The notes under the pieces: generated by a model | Seen by the model: only the letters and a program-made list of their open reading frames with translations | Databases searched by the model: none | What the model was told of the DNA's origin: nothing | Shown: one piece after another, positions 56,384 through 63,945 of the stretch | Layout of the letters: each line of letters starts with the position of its first letter | Position numbering within the stretch: the stretch's first letter is position 1 | Origin: Pseudoalteromonas luteoviolacea | GTDB lineage: Bacteria; Pseudomonadota; Gammaproteobacteria; Enterobacterales; Alteromonadaceae | Length of the DNA stretch: 64,000 nucleotides | Direction: 5' to 3' | NCBI RefSeq assembly: GCF_001750165.1 | Contig: NZ_CP015412.1 | Coordinates: forward strand, 310,001 to 374,000 | Position numbers and translations under genes: made by a program

Positions 56384-56698
56384 ATGTTGAAATATAATGA
56401 AAAATTATCTGAGTTGTTTAATACCTTCGAGCAATCAGTCACATCGTCATGTGGTTGCGGTTTAACAGCACGAGATATCGCGATAGCAAAAACGGCAATC
56501 AGTCTTGCTATGAACAATGAAGCGCTGATCACTGATGCAATTATTACTGCCAAACAACAACAATTAACGAATGATGATATAGGTCAACTAGCAGCGCTAG
56601 TTTTAGAAAGGCAGAGCAAAGGGTTTCAATCCTTAATAGCGCCTCTAGATAGTGAAAGCTGCTGTGCGCCAACTCAAAATGATGGGTGTTGTAGCTAA
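56384..56698 (+). CDS. Small AhpD/CMD-like protein with Cys pairs
   Basis: 104 residues. The middle (LTARDIAIAKTAISLAMNNEALITDAIITAKQQQLTNDDIGQLAALV) has the helical pattern of carboxymuconolactone-decarboxylase/AhpD proteins, but the catalytic C-x2-C is missing (NNEA instead). Cysteines cluster at the ends: SCGCG (23, 25), SCC (93-94) and GCCS (102-103). An AhpD-like 'peroxidase-like' protein is known beside arsenosugar genes, so an arsenic-handling or thiol-relay role is plausible. Its stop overlaps the ATP-grasp start (TAATG). Confidence 0.7.
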   Translation: MLKYNEKLSELFNTFEQSVTSSCGCGLTARDIAIAKTAISLAMNNEALITDAIITAKQQQLTNDDIGQLAALVLERQSKGFQSLIAPLDSESCCAPTQNDGCCS

Positions 56699-57945
56699 TG
56701 CAGGACTTTCAAAAAAGACGTTTTGTGGCATTTGTCGGTGTCAGAGCAGGCTTAGAAGAGCTTCTCGATTGGCTGAAAGCTCAGGATATTTATTCCTTAC
56801 TGATTTCGTCTAAATGTACACTCAAAGAAAGCTTAACGTATGACTACTGTCTAGATGTAGATCTTGACGACGAAGCTGCGGTCATAGATGCAATTAAAGC
56901 ATTGCCGTCATGGGTTGAGTTAGCGTGCTTCTACACGACAAATGAATACCGTGTCCCAGTTGCGGCAAAACTTGCAAATTATTTTAAAGTGGGCAAGTCG
57001 GTTGCCGTTGATGGTGCCGTAAATTGTCGAAACAAAAAATTGGTGCGAAAAATACTTTTCGATAATGGCTTATCAAAACTGAAGTACAAATTAGTTAAAA
57101 GCTCAAAAGAGGTAATGGCAGCATCAATGTTTTTGCGCTTCCCTGTCATCGTTAAGCCATCTAATGACGCAGGAAGTCGTTTCGTTTTTAAATGCGATGA
57201 CATGTTAGAGGCCTGTGCAGCGGTCAATGAGATAACAGCGAACACCACCAATTACGTTGGTCAGAGTATTGATCCGGAAATATTAATCGAAGAGATGGCT
57301 GTGGGTCCAGAGTACAGTGTTGAGTCATGCACTGTTAATGGCGTAACCCATGTGATCGCTATCACGCAAAAAGAAACTTCGGGCCCACCTCGTTTTATTG
57401 AACAGTCCCACTTTGTGCCTGCACTGTTTGACAGCGAGCAAGAGCAACGTATTAAACAGTTGGTTATTCAAAGTCACCAACGTGTAGGGATTGACAACGT
57501 AGTAACCCACACCGAATTCAAATTAACACCCTCAGGACCAGAAATTATAGAAATTAACGGCCGACCTGGTGGCGATCATATTCCTGAGTTAGTCAAATAT
57601 ACCACGGGGATATGTCTAAGTGAGTTGGGTGCACACATCGCTATGGGGAATGAGTTTGAGACTTATGTTAAACACCCTGTCATTGCTGAATCGGCTGCTG
57701 TGCAGTTCTTTTTAGCGAATGAAAATGGGGAAGTAGAATATATGGCGCCCAAAACAGTCATGCCGCAAATCGTAAAGTCTCAGATAACCGTGCAACCGAA
57801 TAGCCAAGTAGTAGAAACGACGAATAACTACAATCGACTTGGTTATGTGTTGGCTATTTCTTCAAACAACGATGCGTTGCAAGTAACACAAAACTATATT
57901 GACTCTATTGGCTTTAAAGTAACGGCCAATGGATGTTGTACTTAG
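56698..57945 (+). CDS. ATP-grasp ligase, L-amino acid ligase-like
   Basis: A 415-residue ATP-grasp enzyme of the carboxylate-amine ligase group. N-terminal pre-ATP domain about 1-110; ATP-grasp lysine region FPVIVKPSNDAGSRFVF (about 148-164); ILIEEMAVGPEYSVES (195-210); Mg-binding THTEFKLTPSGPEIIEINGRPGGDHIP (Glu285, Asn287, GRPGGD). The protein ends ANGCCT, a Cys pair outside the fold. Such enzymes form peptide bonds between amino acids, so it may join an arsenic amino acid to another amino acid, in the way bialaphos holds phosphinothricin; the product is inferred. Confidence 0.82.
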   Translation: MQDFQKRRFVAFVGVRAGLEELLDWLKAQDIYSLLISSKCTLKESLTYDYCLDVDLDDEAAVIDAIKALPSWVELACFYTTNEYRVPVAAKLANYFKVGKSVAVDGAVNCRNKKLVRKILFDNGLSKLKYKLVKSSKEVMAASMFLRFPVIVKPSNDAGSRFVFKCDDMLEACAAVNEITANTTNYVGQSIDPEILIEEMAVGPEYSVESCTVNGVTHVIAITQKETSGPPRFIEQSHFVPALFDSEQEQRIKQLVIQSHQRVGIDNVVTHTEFKLTPSGPEIIEINGRPGGDHIPELVKYTTGICLSELGAHIAMGNEFETYVKHPVIAESAAVQFFLANENGEVEYMAPKTVMPQIVKSQITVQPNSQVVETTNNYNRLGYVLAISSNNDALQVTQNYIDSIGFKVTANGCCT

Positions 57946-57958
57946 GGATCGGACACTT

Positions 57959-59161
57959 ATGAAAATGGTTGGATCATTAAAAGCACTCAACATCACACAC
58001 CCAGCTTTACTGTTGTGCTTTGTTGTTTTGATGTTAGTGACTGGTACCGGCATTGTTGCTCCATTATTGGTTCCTTATGGTACATCTTTGGGACTTAATG
58101 GCTTTATGCTCGGTACACTATTTTTTGGTTTCTATGCGGTTAGATTATTGCTCGCAACGCCAATTGGGATTTTGTCAGATAGGTTAGGGGTAAGAAATGT
58201 CCTGTTGATTAGCCTAGTTATATATCTCGTTGTTGCAAGTTTGTACTTTATAGCAGCAAATTATCCAGGTCTGTTATCTGCAAGACTTGTTCATGGTCTA
58301 TCTTCTGCGATGATGCTTCCTATGGCCATGGCCTACGTAGGATTATTATCACCTTCTGGCCAAGAAGGGCGGTATATGGGCTATTACAACAGTGCGGTGT
58401 TTCTTGCCAATGCGATAGGACCATTGTTAGGCGGTGTTATTGCTGATAATTATGGTTTTGTAGGCGCTTTTGCCAGTTTATTTGTGCTTGCTGCTATCTC
58501 TTTGCTTATCTGTGCATTTGGACTTCAGCCTGTTAAACAACAAGCGACTGAAAAACCATCTAATGGAGAAGCAAGTACTGAGCCTAAAAATGCTGAAACG
58601 AGTGCTGTTGTTCATAGTAATGTAATTCTTATCGCTATGTTATTGGTTGGATTTTCAGCCGCTGCATTTTCGATGCATTCGATTTCATTTTTTGTTTTTT
58701 ACCTTGACGAAATTGGTATTAGCACGGCATACATTGGCTTACTGTTATCGCTGTACAATTTAAGTATTGCATTAACTCAAGTACCGTTTGGCAAGCTAGC
58801 TGATTCTGCAAAAAACAGAGTTTTGTTGAGTTTAGCCTGTATTGTCGTCACGCTCGCTTGTTTGATATTGCCAAGCGTCAAGCAATTAGAAATGATCATT
58901 GTTGCCATTCTGGTAGCCGGATTAGCAAGCTCCTTAGCACTAGTGATCTCTTCGGCTGCGTTAACCCAAATCGGAAAAAGCCAAGGTATGGGCTCTGTTA
59001 TGGGCAAGCTTAGCACAGTTCAAAGCTTCGGTTTTGCAATGACCCCTTTGATAAGCGGGTTCTTAGTTGACCGTTTTTCGAGTGAATACACATTTTACTT
59101 AGTAGCCTCCTTTTGGGCGATTGCCACATTAGCGAGTTTTTTAATTATAAATAAGAAATAA
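57959..59161 (+). CDS. MFS exporter
   Basis: About 400 residues with twelve predicted membrane helices. MFS motif A is seen as PIGILSDRLGVRNVLL between TM2 and TM3 and again weakly as PFGKLADSAKNRVLL, and motif C-like GPLLGGVIADNYGF lies in TM5. The chosen start (ATG 57959) avoids the 17-base overlap with the ATP-grasp gene made by ATG 57929; either is possible. In the Burkholderia arsinothricin cluster an efflux permease, ArsQ, accompanies ArsM and ArsL, and this protein may have that job. Confidence 0.85.
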   Translation: MKMVGSLKALNITHPALLLCFVVLMLVTGTGIVAPLLVPYGTSLGLNGFMLGTLFFGFYAVRLLLATPIGILSDRLGVRNVLLISLVIYLVVASLYFIAANYPGLLSARLVHGLSSAMMLPMAMAYVGLLSPSGQEGRYMGYYNSAVFLANAIGPLLGGVIADNYGFVGAFASLFVLAAISLLICAFGLQPVKQQATEKPSNGEASTEPKNAETSAVVHSNVILIAMLLVGFSAAAFSMHSISFFVFYLDEIGISTAYIGLLLSLYNLSIALTQVPFGKLADSAKNRVLLSLACIVVTLACLILPSVKQLEMIIVAILVAGLASSLALVISSAALTQIGKSQGMGSVMGKLSTVQSFGFAMTPLISGFLVDRFSSEYTFYLVASFWAIATLASFLIINKK

Positions 59162-59173
59162 AGGAAACATGCC

Positions 59174-59968
59174 ATGTCAACACCTTGTTGCAGTGCTGAA
59201 AAGCCACAGTTTAACGAAAAAATTCAAGCTATCCATGATTTTTACACGAGTGCGGCGAAGGATGCCGGCCCGTATGCTACCGGAAATGCTAAATTTTCGC
59301 CATCAGGTCCTACTGACAAAATCATTGAACTTGCAAATGAACTCAAATCAGAAGTTGTTCTAGATTTAGGCTGTGGAATGGGTGGTTCAGCTATTCGAGT
59401 CAGTGAAGAAGTCCGTTCATCAACAAAAGTGGTGGGGATTGATTTTGTTGCTGAGATGATTGAAAAAGCAAATGCTACGCTTGCTGAAGCAGAGCAATCA
59501 ATTCAGGACAAAACATCGTTCTATGTTAATGATGTGCATTCAGCACCTTACTTTGATTCGACGTTTGATCTGATCTTTAGTGAGTGTGTGCTTAACTTAA
59601 CTGATAACCGTATGGAGGTTATTTCAAATGCATATCGTATGTTGCAAAAAGGTGGGTACTTTATTTATACCGACTTTGTCAGTTTTGCAGATACACCAGA
59701 TTCAATTAAAGAAAACTTAAAACTGGTGAGCGGTTGCCGTGCCGGTAGCGTGCCTTTAAGTCAAAATATCTCAGAATTAGAATCGATAGGGTTTGAGCAT
59801 CTAGAAATTTTTAATTTCACAGATGATAAAAACAAACGGTATGAAGAGTTAAGAGCTGAAAGTGAAACAATGCGCAGTGAATGGGATAAGTTTGTTGCTG
59901 AACACCCAGAAACAGCGGAGTTTTTAGAAAACAAAATTGGCTACTACGTGATCATGGCTAAAAAATAA
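59174..59968 (+). CDS. arsM: Arsenite S-adenosylmethionine methyltransferase, ArsM type
   Basis: 264 residues. SAM motif VVLDLGCGMGGSAIRVSEE (61-79), VVGIDFVAEMIEKA, then FSECVLNLTDNRMEVISNAYRMLQKGGYFIYTDF (Cys138 in the place of the ArsM SNCVxNL cysteine) and KLVSGCRAGSV (Cys188, equivalent to the SGCxxGA cysteine). The N-terminus has an extra pair, MSTPCCSAEKP (Cys5-6). Two conserved As-binding thiols plus an N-terminal pair fit ArsM. In the arsinothricin pathway ArsM methylates the ArsL product; general arsenite methylation is the alternative. Confidence 0.85.
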   Translation: MSTPCCSAEKPQFNEKIQAIHDFYTSAAKDAGPYATGNAKFSPSGPTDKIIELANELKSEVVLDLGCGMGGSAIRVSEEVRSSTKVVGIDFVAEMIEKANATLAEAEQSIQDKTSFYVNDVHSAPYFDSTFDLIFSECVLNLTDNRMEVISNAYRMLQKGGYFIYTDFVSFADTPDSIKENLKLVSGCRAGSVPLSQNISELESIGFEHLEIFNFTDDKNKRYEELRAESETMRSEWDKFVAEHPETAEFLENKIGYYVIMAKK

Positions 59969-59982
59969 ATGATTAGATAGAT

Positions 59983-60011
59983 AAGCCAGCAGAGCAGAGC
60001 AGAGCTGGCTT
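59983..60011 (+). terminator. Hairpin between arsM and arsR
   Basis: AAGCCAGC and GCTGGCTT form a perfect 8-bp stem with a loop of AGAGC-type repeats, followed by TACTTTATT. It could be a partial terminator that lowers arsR expression or a processing/stability structure. Confidence 0.5.
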
Positions 60012-60046
60012 ACTTTATTAGGCATCGATTTATTGAGAGTTAAAAA

Positions 60047-60409
60047 ATGCATTTAGCTAAATACAACAGATTACTACAGCTTTTTAAATGCCTATCGGAT
60101 GATACAAGGCTGACGATAGTAATGTTAATTTACCAAAGTGGTGAGCTTTGTGTCTGTGATTTAACTGACAAGCTCCAGAATACTTCTCAACCAAAAGTTT
60201 CTAGGCATTTGGCGGTATTGAGAAAGTGTAAAATATTAACCACGAGTAGAAACATGCAGTGGATTTATTATTCTTTGCACCCTGATATGCCAAATGAGTT
60301 TTTGAATATATTAAAAACATCGGCCTCTTACTTAGCAGATGACGTCAATGTGTGGGAGAGGAAATCTAGCGCTGACACTCAGAGGAGCTGCTTGGAACGA
60401 GAGTTGTAA
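60047..60409 (+). CDS. arsR: ArsR-family arsenite-responsive repressor
   Basis: A 120-residue winged-helix repressor. The metal site GELCVCDL (Cys35, Cys37) is the E. coli-type alpha-3 As(III) site, but the third cysteine of E. coli ArsR (Cys in CTAL) is Thr here (CDLTDKL). The recognition helix NTSQPKVSRHLAVLRKCKIL and wing MQWIYYSLHPDMP match closely. It is the last gene of the arsenic cluster and is expected to repress it until As(III) is present. Confidence 0.92.
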   Translation: MHLAKYNRLLQLFKCLSDDTRLTIVMLIYQSGELCVCDLTDKLQNTSQPKVSRHLAVLRKCKILTTSRNMQWIYYSLHPDMPNEFLNILKTSASYLADDVNVWERKSSADTQRSCLEREL

Positions 60410-60660
60410 GATGGCTGACCATAAATATCCTTGGGTGATCACACTCATTCATCTAACCCCGTGAGTATTTGTTAAAACTGCTTATTTCACCTTACACATA
60501 AGCCGTGTATTCGCATCGCTTTTTACATCATATCGACCGTATACAAATGCTGGGTGATAGTAGGTAGTACACGATGATGATTACTAGAATAAGGTAGCAA
60601 TTGGTTGGACTGGGCGATGGTTAAGAGATTGATAGTGTTTTAACTTAGACTGGTAGAATA
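60410..60660. other. Intergenic region after arsR
   Basis: About 250 bases with no open frame or motif that I can support. It probably marks the right edge of the arsenic cluster. Confidence 0.4.
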
Positions 60661-60698
60661 CAAATAAAAGCCTTTATGTTAAATAAGGCTTTTATTTG
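60661..60698. terminator. Bidirectional terminator between arsR and the galactofuranose genes
   Basis: A perfect 14-bp stem (CAAATAAAAGCCTT with AAGGCTTTTATTTG) and a 10-base loop, with T-rich right arm and A-rich left arm. It ends both the arsenic operon and the convergent minus-strand operon. Confidence 0.85.
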
Positions 60699-60730
60699 GA
60701 ATTGCTGAGGCTATATTAGATTATTATTAA

Positions 60731-61753
60731 TTAAGATAACTTGTGTAGCGCTCTCTCTAAATACTTTCCAGACTGAACATCCGCTTTAACACGCTGTACA
60801 TTCTGTTTCATATGTTCAATGTTCTCAGGAGTCAGCTCAGCTAATTTATGTTTTATATCACGAAGAGAGCTGATGCTAAAGCCAATACCCTCTTGTTCGA
60901 CAAAACTGGCCATTGCAGCCTTATCCCAAATAATAATTGGCATATCACAGAGCAAATATAATGATAGTTTGTGAGGATTGTTGTACATTAAGTACTTGCC
61001 CGTTACACCATCACATGAGTCTAAGGTATTGCCATACCAAACTAGACCGAAGTCACCATCAATATGGTCAATAACCTCATTGGAAGGGAAGCAGCCTTTA
61101 TAATCTAAAACCGTGTCTTCGATATTTTTGACTTTATTTTTATCGTACCCCACACCATATAAATCAAATTTAAAGTTACCACGGTCAAGGCTATCTAGCT
61201 CATAAATAAATGGGCCCATATTACCTGCAAACACAACGCGGATTTTGTCATAATCAGTATCCGTTCGCTTCGCACTAGGGTTGTCGGTGTGCAAATAGTC
61301 AAAAGCCTCAATATTGGTAATTTGAGCTTGGAAGTTTTGTTCGTCAAACCAAGCGGCCATTTTATCATTGTGGACAATTAACTGATCAGATTGTTTTAAA
61401 AGTGCGACTTCTTTGTCTGAATGACCATATTTACCTTTTAAGCTTTTTAGGTCATGAACAAGGGTTAACACTTTGCTATTTTTCAATTTCGCGCCCCATA
61501 AACAATAACCATAAAATTTATTGAATGGATATTGTAGGCATACGGTGCTGCCTGATTTTAGTTTTAAAATAGCCCAAGTAACGCCTAGTGCACTAATTAA
61601 AGTGCCTAAAATCGAATTTGAAATCCATGTTTGTTTAAAACCAATATTGCTCCAGCCATTGTTTTCTAATATGGATTCACAGTCCATTTTGGCTTTACCC
61701 GCTGCATCAAACTTAGAACGGTAGTTTCTCGCTATGTATACTTTATTACTCAT
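60731..61753 (-). CDS. Galactofuranosyltransferase-like protein
   Basis: A 340-residue cytoplasmic glycosyltransferase of the WbbI/beta-1,6-galactofuranosyltransferase type (IARNYRSKFDAAGKAKMDCE, LVHDLKSLKGKYG, HNDKMAAWF, VVFAGNMGPFIYEL, FGLVWYGNTLDSCDGVTGKYLMYNNPHKLSLYLLCDMPIIIWDKAA). It lies 3 bases after the UDP-galactopyranose mutase remnant, whose product UDP-galactofuranose would be its donor. Probably the end of a polysaccharide or O-antigen operon. Confidence 0.82.
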   Translation of the reverse strand: MSNKVYIARNYRSKFDAAGKAKMDCESILENNGWSNIGFKQTWISNSILGTLISALGVTWAILKLKSGSTVCLQYPFNKFYGYCLWGAKLKNSKVLTLVHDLKSLKGKYGHSDKEVALLKQSDQLIVHNDKMAAWFDEQNFQAQITNIEAFDYLHTDNPSAKRTDTDYDKIRVVFAGNMGPFIYELDSLDRGNFKFDLYGVGYDKNKVKNIEDTVLDYKGCFPSNEVIDHIDGDFGLVWYGNTLDSCDGVTGKYLMYNNPHKLSLYLLCDMPIIIWDKAAMASFVEQEGIGFSISSLRDIKHKLAELTPENIEHMKQNVQRVKADVQSGKYLERALHKLS

Positions 61754-61756
61754 ACC

Positions 61757-62868
61757 TCAAACGAACTCCTGAGTTGTTAGGGCAAGTGCGGCTTCAATGG
61801 TGTCATCCATATCGTAGTATTTATAATTGGCAAGCCGTCCACCAAAAATGAACTTGTCAGCATAAGGTGCTGTTTTAGACAATTCCTGATATTTAGCGAA
61901 TAGCGCATTATTTGTGTCATCATTAATTGGGTAGTAAGGTTCGTTGTCTTTACTAAACTCGTGCGGGTACTCTTTTGTGATAACAGTTTTATTGCTTGTG
62001 CCAAACTCAAAATGTTTGTGCTCTAAAATTCGAGTGTAAGGTACTTCTCGCTCTGTATAGTTAACCACAGCATTACCTTGATAACTCTCTTGTTCTAAAA
62101 TCTCTGTTTCAAAGTGCAAGCTGCGATATTCTAAAGCACCGAACTGACAATCAAAAAACTCATCAATCTTACCTGTATACAATACTTTATCTGCTAGTTG
62201 ATTATAGTCATCAGCTTTGTCAAAGTAGTTTATGCCTGTTATCACTTCGACGCCCTCTAACAGCGCGTCAGTTAATGCATTATAGCCACCGACAGGGATA
62301 CCCTGATAAGTATCATTAAAGTAATTATTATCGAAAGTAAACCGGAAGGGCAGTCGTTTGATAATAAATGCAGGGATTTGAGTTGCTGGACGGCCCCATT
62401 GCTTTTCAGTGTACCCTTTAATTAGTTTTTCATACAGGTCTTGTCCACCCAAAAATAGTGCTTGTTCTTCTAAGTTCTGTGGTTCTAAATCATTATAGGG
62501 AGCACGTTCTGCAGCGATTTTATCTTTTGCTTGTTGCGGCGTAGTTACCCCCCATAATTGATAAAATGTATTCATGTTAAAAGGCAAGTTATAGAGCTTG
62601 TCTTGATAGCGGGCAACAGGGGAGTTGACATAATGGTTAAACGTAACAAAATGATTTACATAATCCCAGACTTGCTGATTACTAGTATGAAATATATGTG
62701 CACCATATTTATGGACGTTAATACTTTCTATATTCTCACAATAGATATTACCACCAGTGTGATCGCGCTTATCAATTATTAAGACTTTTTTCCTTGATCT
62801 GTGGCCTCTCGGGCAAACACTGCACCAACTAAACCTGCACCAACTATTAGATAGTCATAATGATTTTT
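61757..62868 (-). pseudogene. glf: UDP-galactopyranose mutase, frameshifted
   Basis: The long frame (to 62587) is the C-terminal three quarters of Glf: YTEKQWGRPATQIPAFIIKRLPFRF and YYPINDDTNNALFAKY. Reading on upstream in the same frame gives LIIDKRDHTGGNIYCENI and GAHIFHTSNQQVWDYVNHFV, and in the neighbouring frame the FAD motif YDYLIVGAGLVGAVFAREATDQGKK. The two frames meet at a run of six A (minus strand; 62786-62791) where seven would restore the gene. So it is a one-base deletion, either real or a homopolymer sequencing error. Further upstream more Lys-rich coding-like sequence without a start suggests additional damage. Confidence 0.85.
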
Positions 62869-63038
62869 TATTCTACATGGTGTTTCTTTATTTTTTATAT
62901 ATTTAAGTAAATGGTAAAGTGATTTTTTAAATCCAGAACTATTGAAGGTATTTTTAGTTTTTTAGGTGGGAAAATACTTTATAATATTTTTCATGGGTAA
63001 AGTTTATGGTATATAATTCATTGAGTGGATTTAAATAT
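62869..63038. other. AT-rich region upstream of the glf remnant
   Basis: Continues the glf N-terminal frame (a stretch reading KKSLYHLLKYIKNKETP) without a start codon back to a stop near 62975. An ATG in another frame (about 62994) reads MKNIIKYFP before it stops. It may be a second frameshifted segment. Confidence 0.35.
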
Positions 63039-63065
63039 ATTAGCAGCTAAAGCTTAGCTGCTAAT
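63039..63065 (-). terminator. Terminator of the DM9-like gene
   Basis: ATTAGCAGCTAA and TTAGCTGCTAAT make a perfect 12-bp stem with a 3-base loop, 2 bases beyond the stop codon of the minus-strand gene, followed by an AT-rich but not T-only tail. Confidence 0.7.
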
Positions 63066-63067
63066 TC

Positions 63068-63781
63068 TTAATGAGATGAATGACAAGCAAACTCACCTAT
63101 TGGACATGGTTCTGGATCAATTGGTGGACGTGGATCAGGCTTGGTTTTTCCAGGCGCTGCAAGTACCCAAACTCGTTCGTATCTATTATGTAGAGATGCG
63201 TGATCTGTTCTGTTTTTGTGCTCGCCAACACCTACATAGCAACGTTTTTGATTATGGATATATTTACCTACAATTCTGTAGCTCCTATCACCATGCCAAC
63301 CTTCAGCTACGCAGTGGTAAACGTATTCCCCAGAGTCCCAACCACCAGCTGTAACTTCGTCACCTTGCAGGCGATAGTTGCTGTGCACTTCACGCCATGT
63401 GTAGCTTTTATCATATGCAAGATATTTGTAACTATCATTCTTCCAGTTTTTACCATTGTGCTCTACATAGCAAGAACCATTGATAATCTTGCCGGCAACT
63501 TTTCGTGAACTATTGTCGATACAAATACCTGGACCGCCAAAAGATAAATTTAGCCCTAAAATGGGAGAAGGTGAGAAATAAGGCCATTTACCAGAACTTT
63601 CAGCATAGTCAACAATTTGAGGGTGTAAATGTGATGTACCGTGTCGCCAATGAATATCTTCCCAAGCACGATTAAAGTTCGATTTATCTGTAGAGATATA
63701 GCTTCCGAAGACTGCTGATTCAGCATTTAGTGAAAATAAAGCAGCCCCTAAAGATGTTATTAATAAGAGTTTATTTTTCAT
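63068..63781 (-). CDS. Secreted DM9-repeat-like protein
   Basis: 237 residues with signal peptide MKNKLLLITSLGAALFSLNAESA. Two repeats resembling DM9/DUF3421 lie in the second half: VAGKIINGSCYVEHNGKNWKNDSYKYLA (about 90-120) and RIVGKYIHNQKRCYVGVGEHKNRTDHASLHNRYERVWVLA (about 168-207). DM9 proteins in animals act as mannose-binding lectins. A Pro-rich tail with two Cys and HSSH closes the protein. AAAGGA precedes the ATG. A carbohydrate-binding surface protein is a reasonable guess. Confidence 0.7.
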   Translation of the reverse strand: MKNKLLLITSLGAALFSLNAESAVFGSYISTDKSNFNRAWEDIHWRHGTSHLHPQIVDYAESSGKWPYFSPSPILGLNLSFGGPGICIDNSSRKVAGKIINGSCYVEHNGKNWKNDSYKYLAYDKSYTWREVHSNYRLQGDEVTAGGWDSGEYVYHCVAEGWHGDRSYRIVGKYIHNQKRCYVGVGEHKNRTDHASLHNRYERVWVLAAPGKTKPDPRPPIDPEPCPIGEFACHSSH

Positions 63782-63924
63782 TATAATTTCCTTTGATTTA
63801 AAATCGGAAAGAAATTTAAATTAATTAAAAACCCCTGGCAATAAATTGATTTTATTGTTTGTGAAAATATTAAATATGATTAAATATTTAATTAACTGAA
63901 GGGCTTGGTGAAGAGGAAGGTGTA

Positions 63925-63945
63925 TTGCGGGTAGGTAACCCGCAA
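63925..63945. terminator. Hairpin near the window end
   Basis: TTGCGGGT and ACCCGCAA form an 8-bp stem with loop AGGTA. It may belong to a gene beyond the window. The rest of 63782-64000 shows no gene that I can support. Confidence 0.35.

Noticed and set aside
46389..60409. Plain arsenic detoxification operon
   Set aside because: No arsB, acr3, arsA, arsH or arsJ; instead a radical SAM enzyme with RCCLKC, an ATP-grasp ligase and two exporters, which point to biosynthesis. Resistance cannot be fully excluded.
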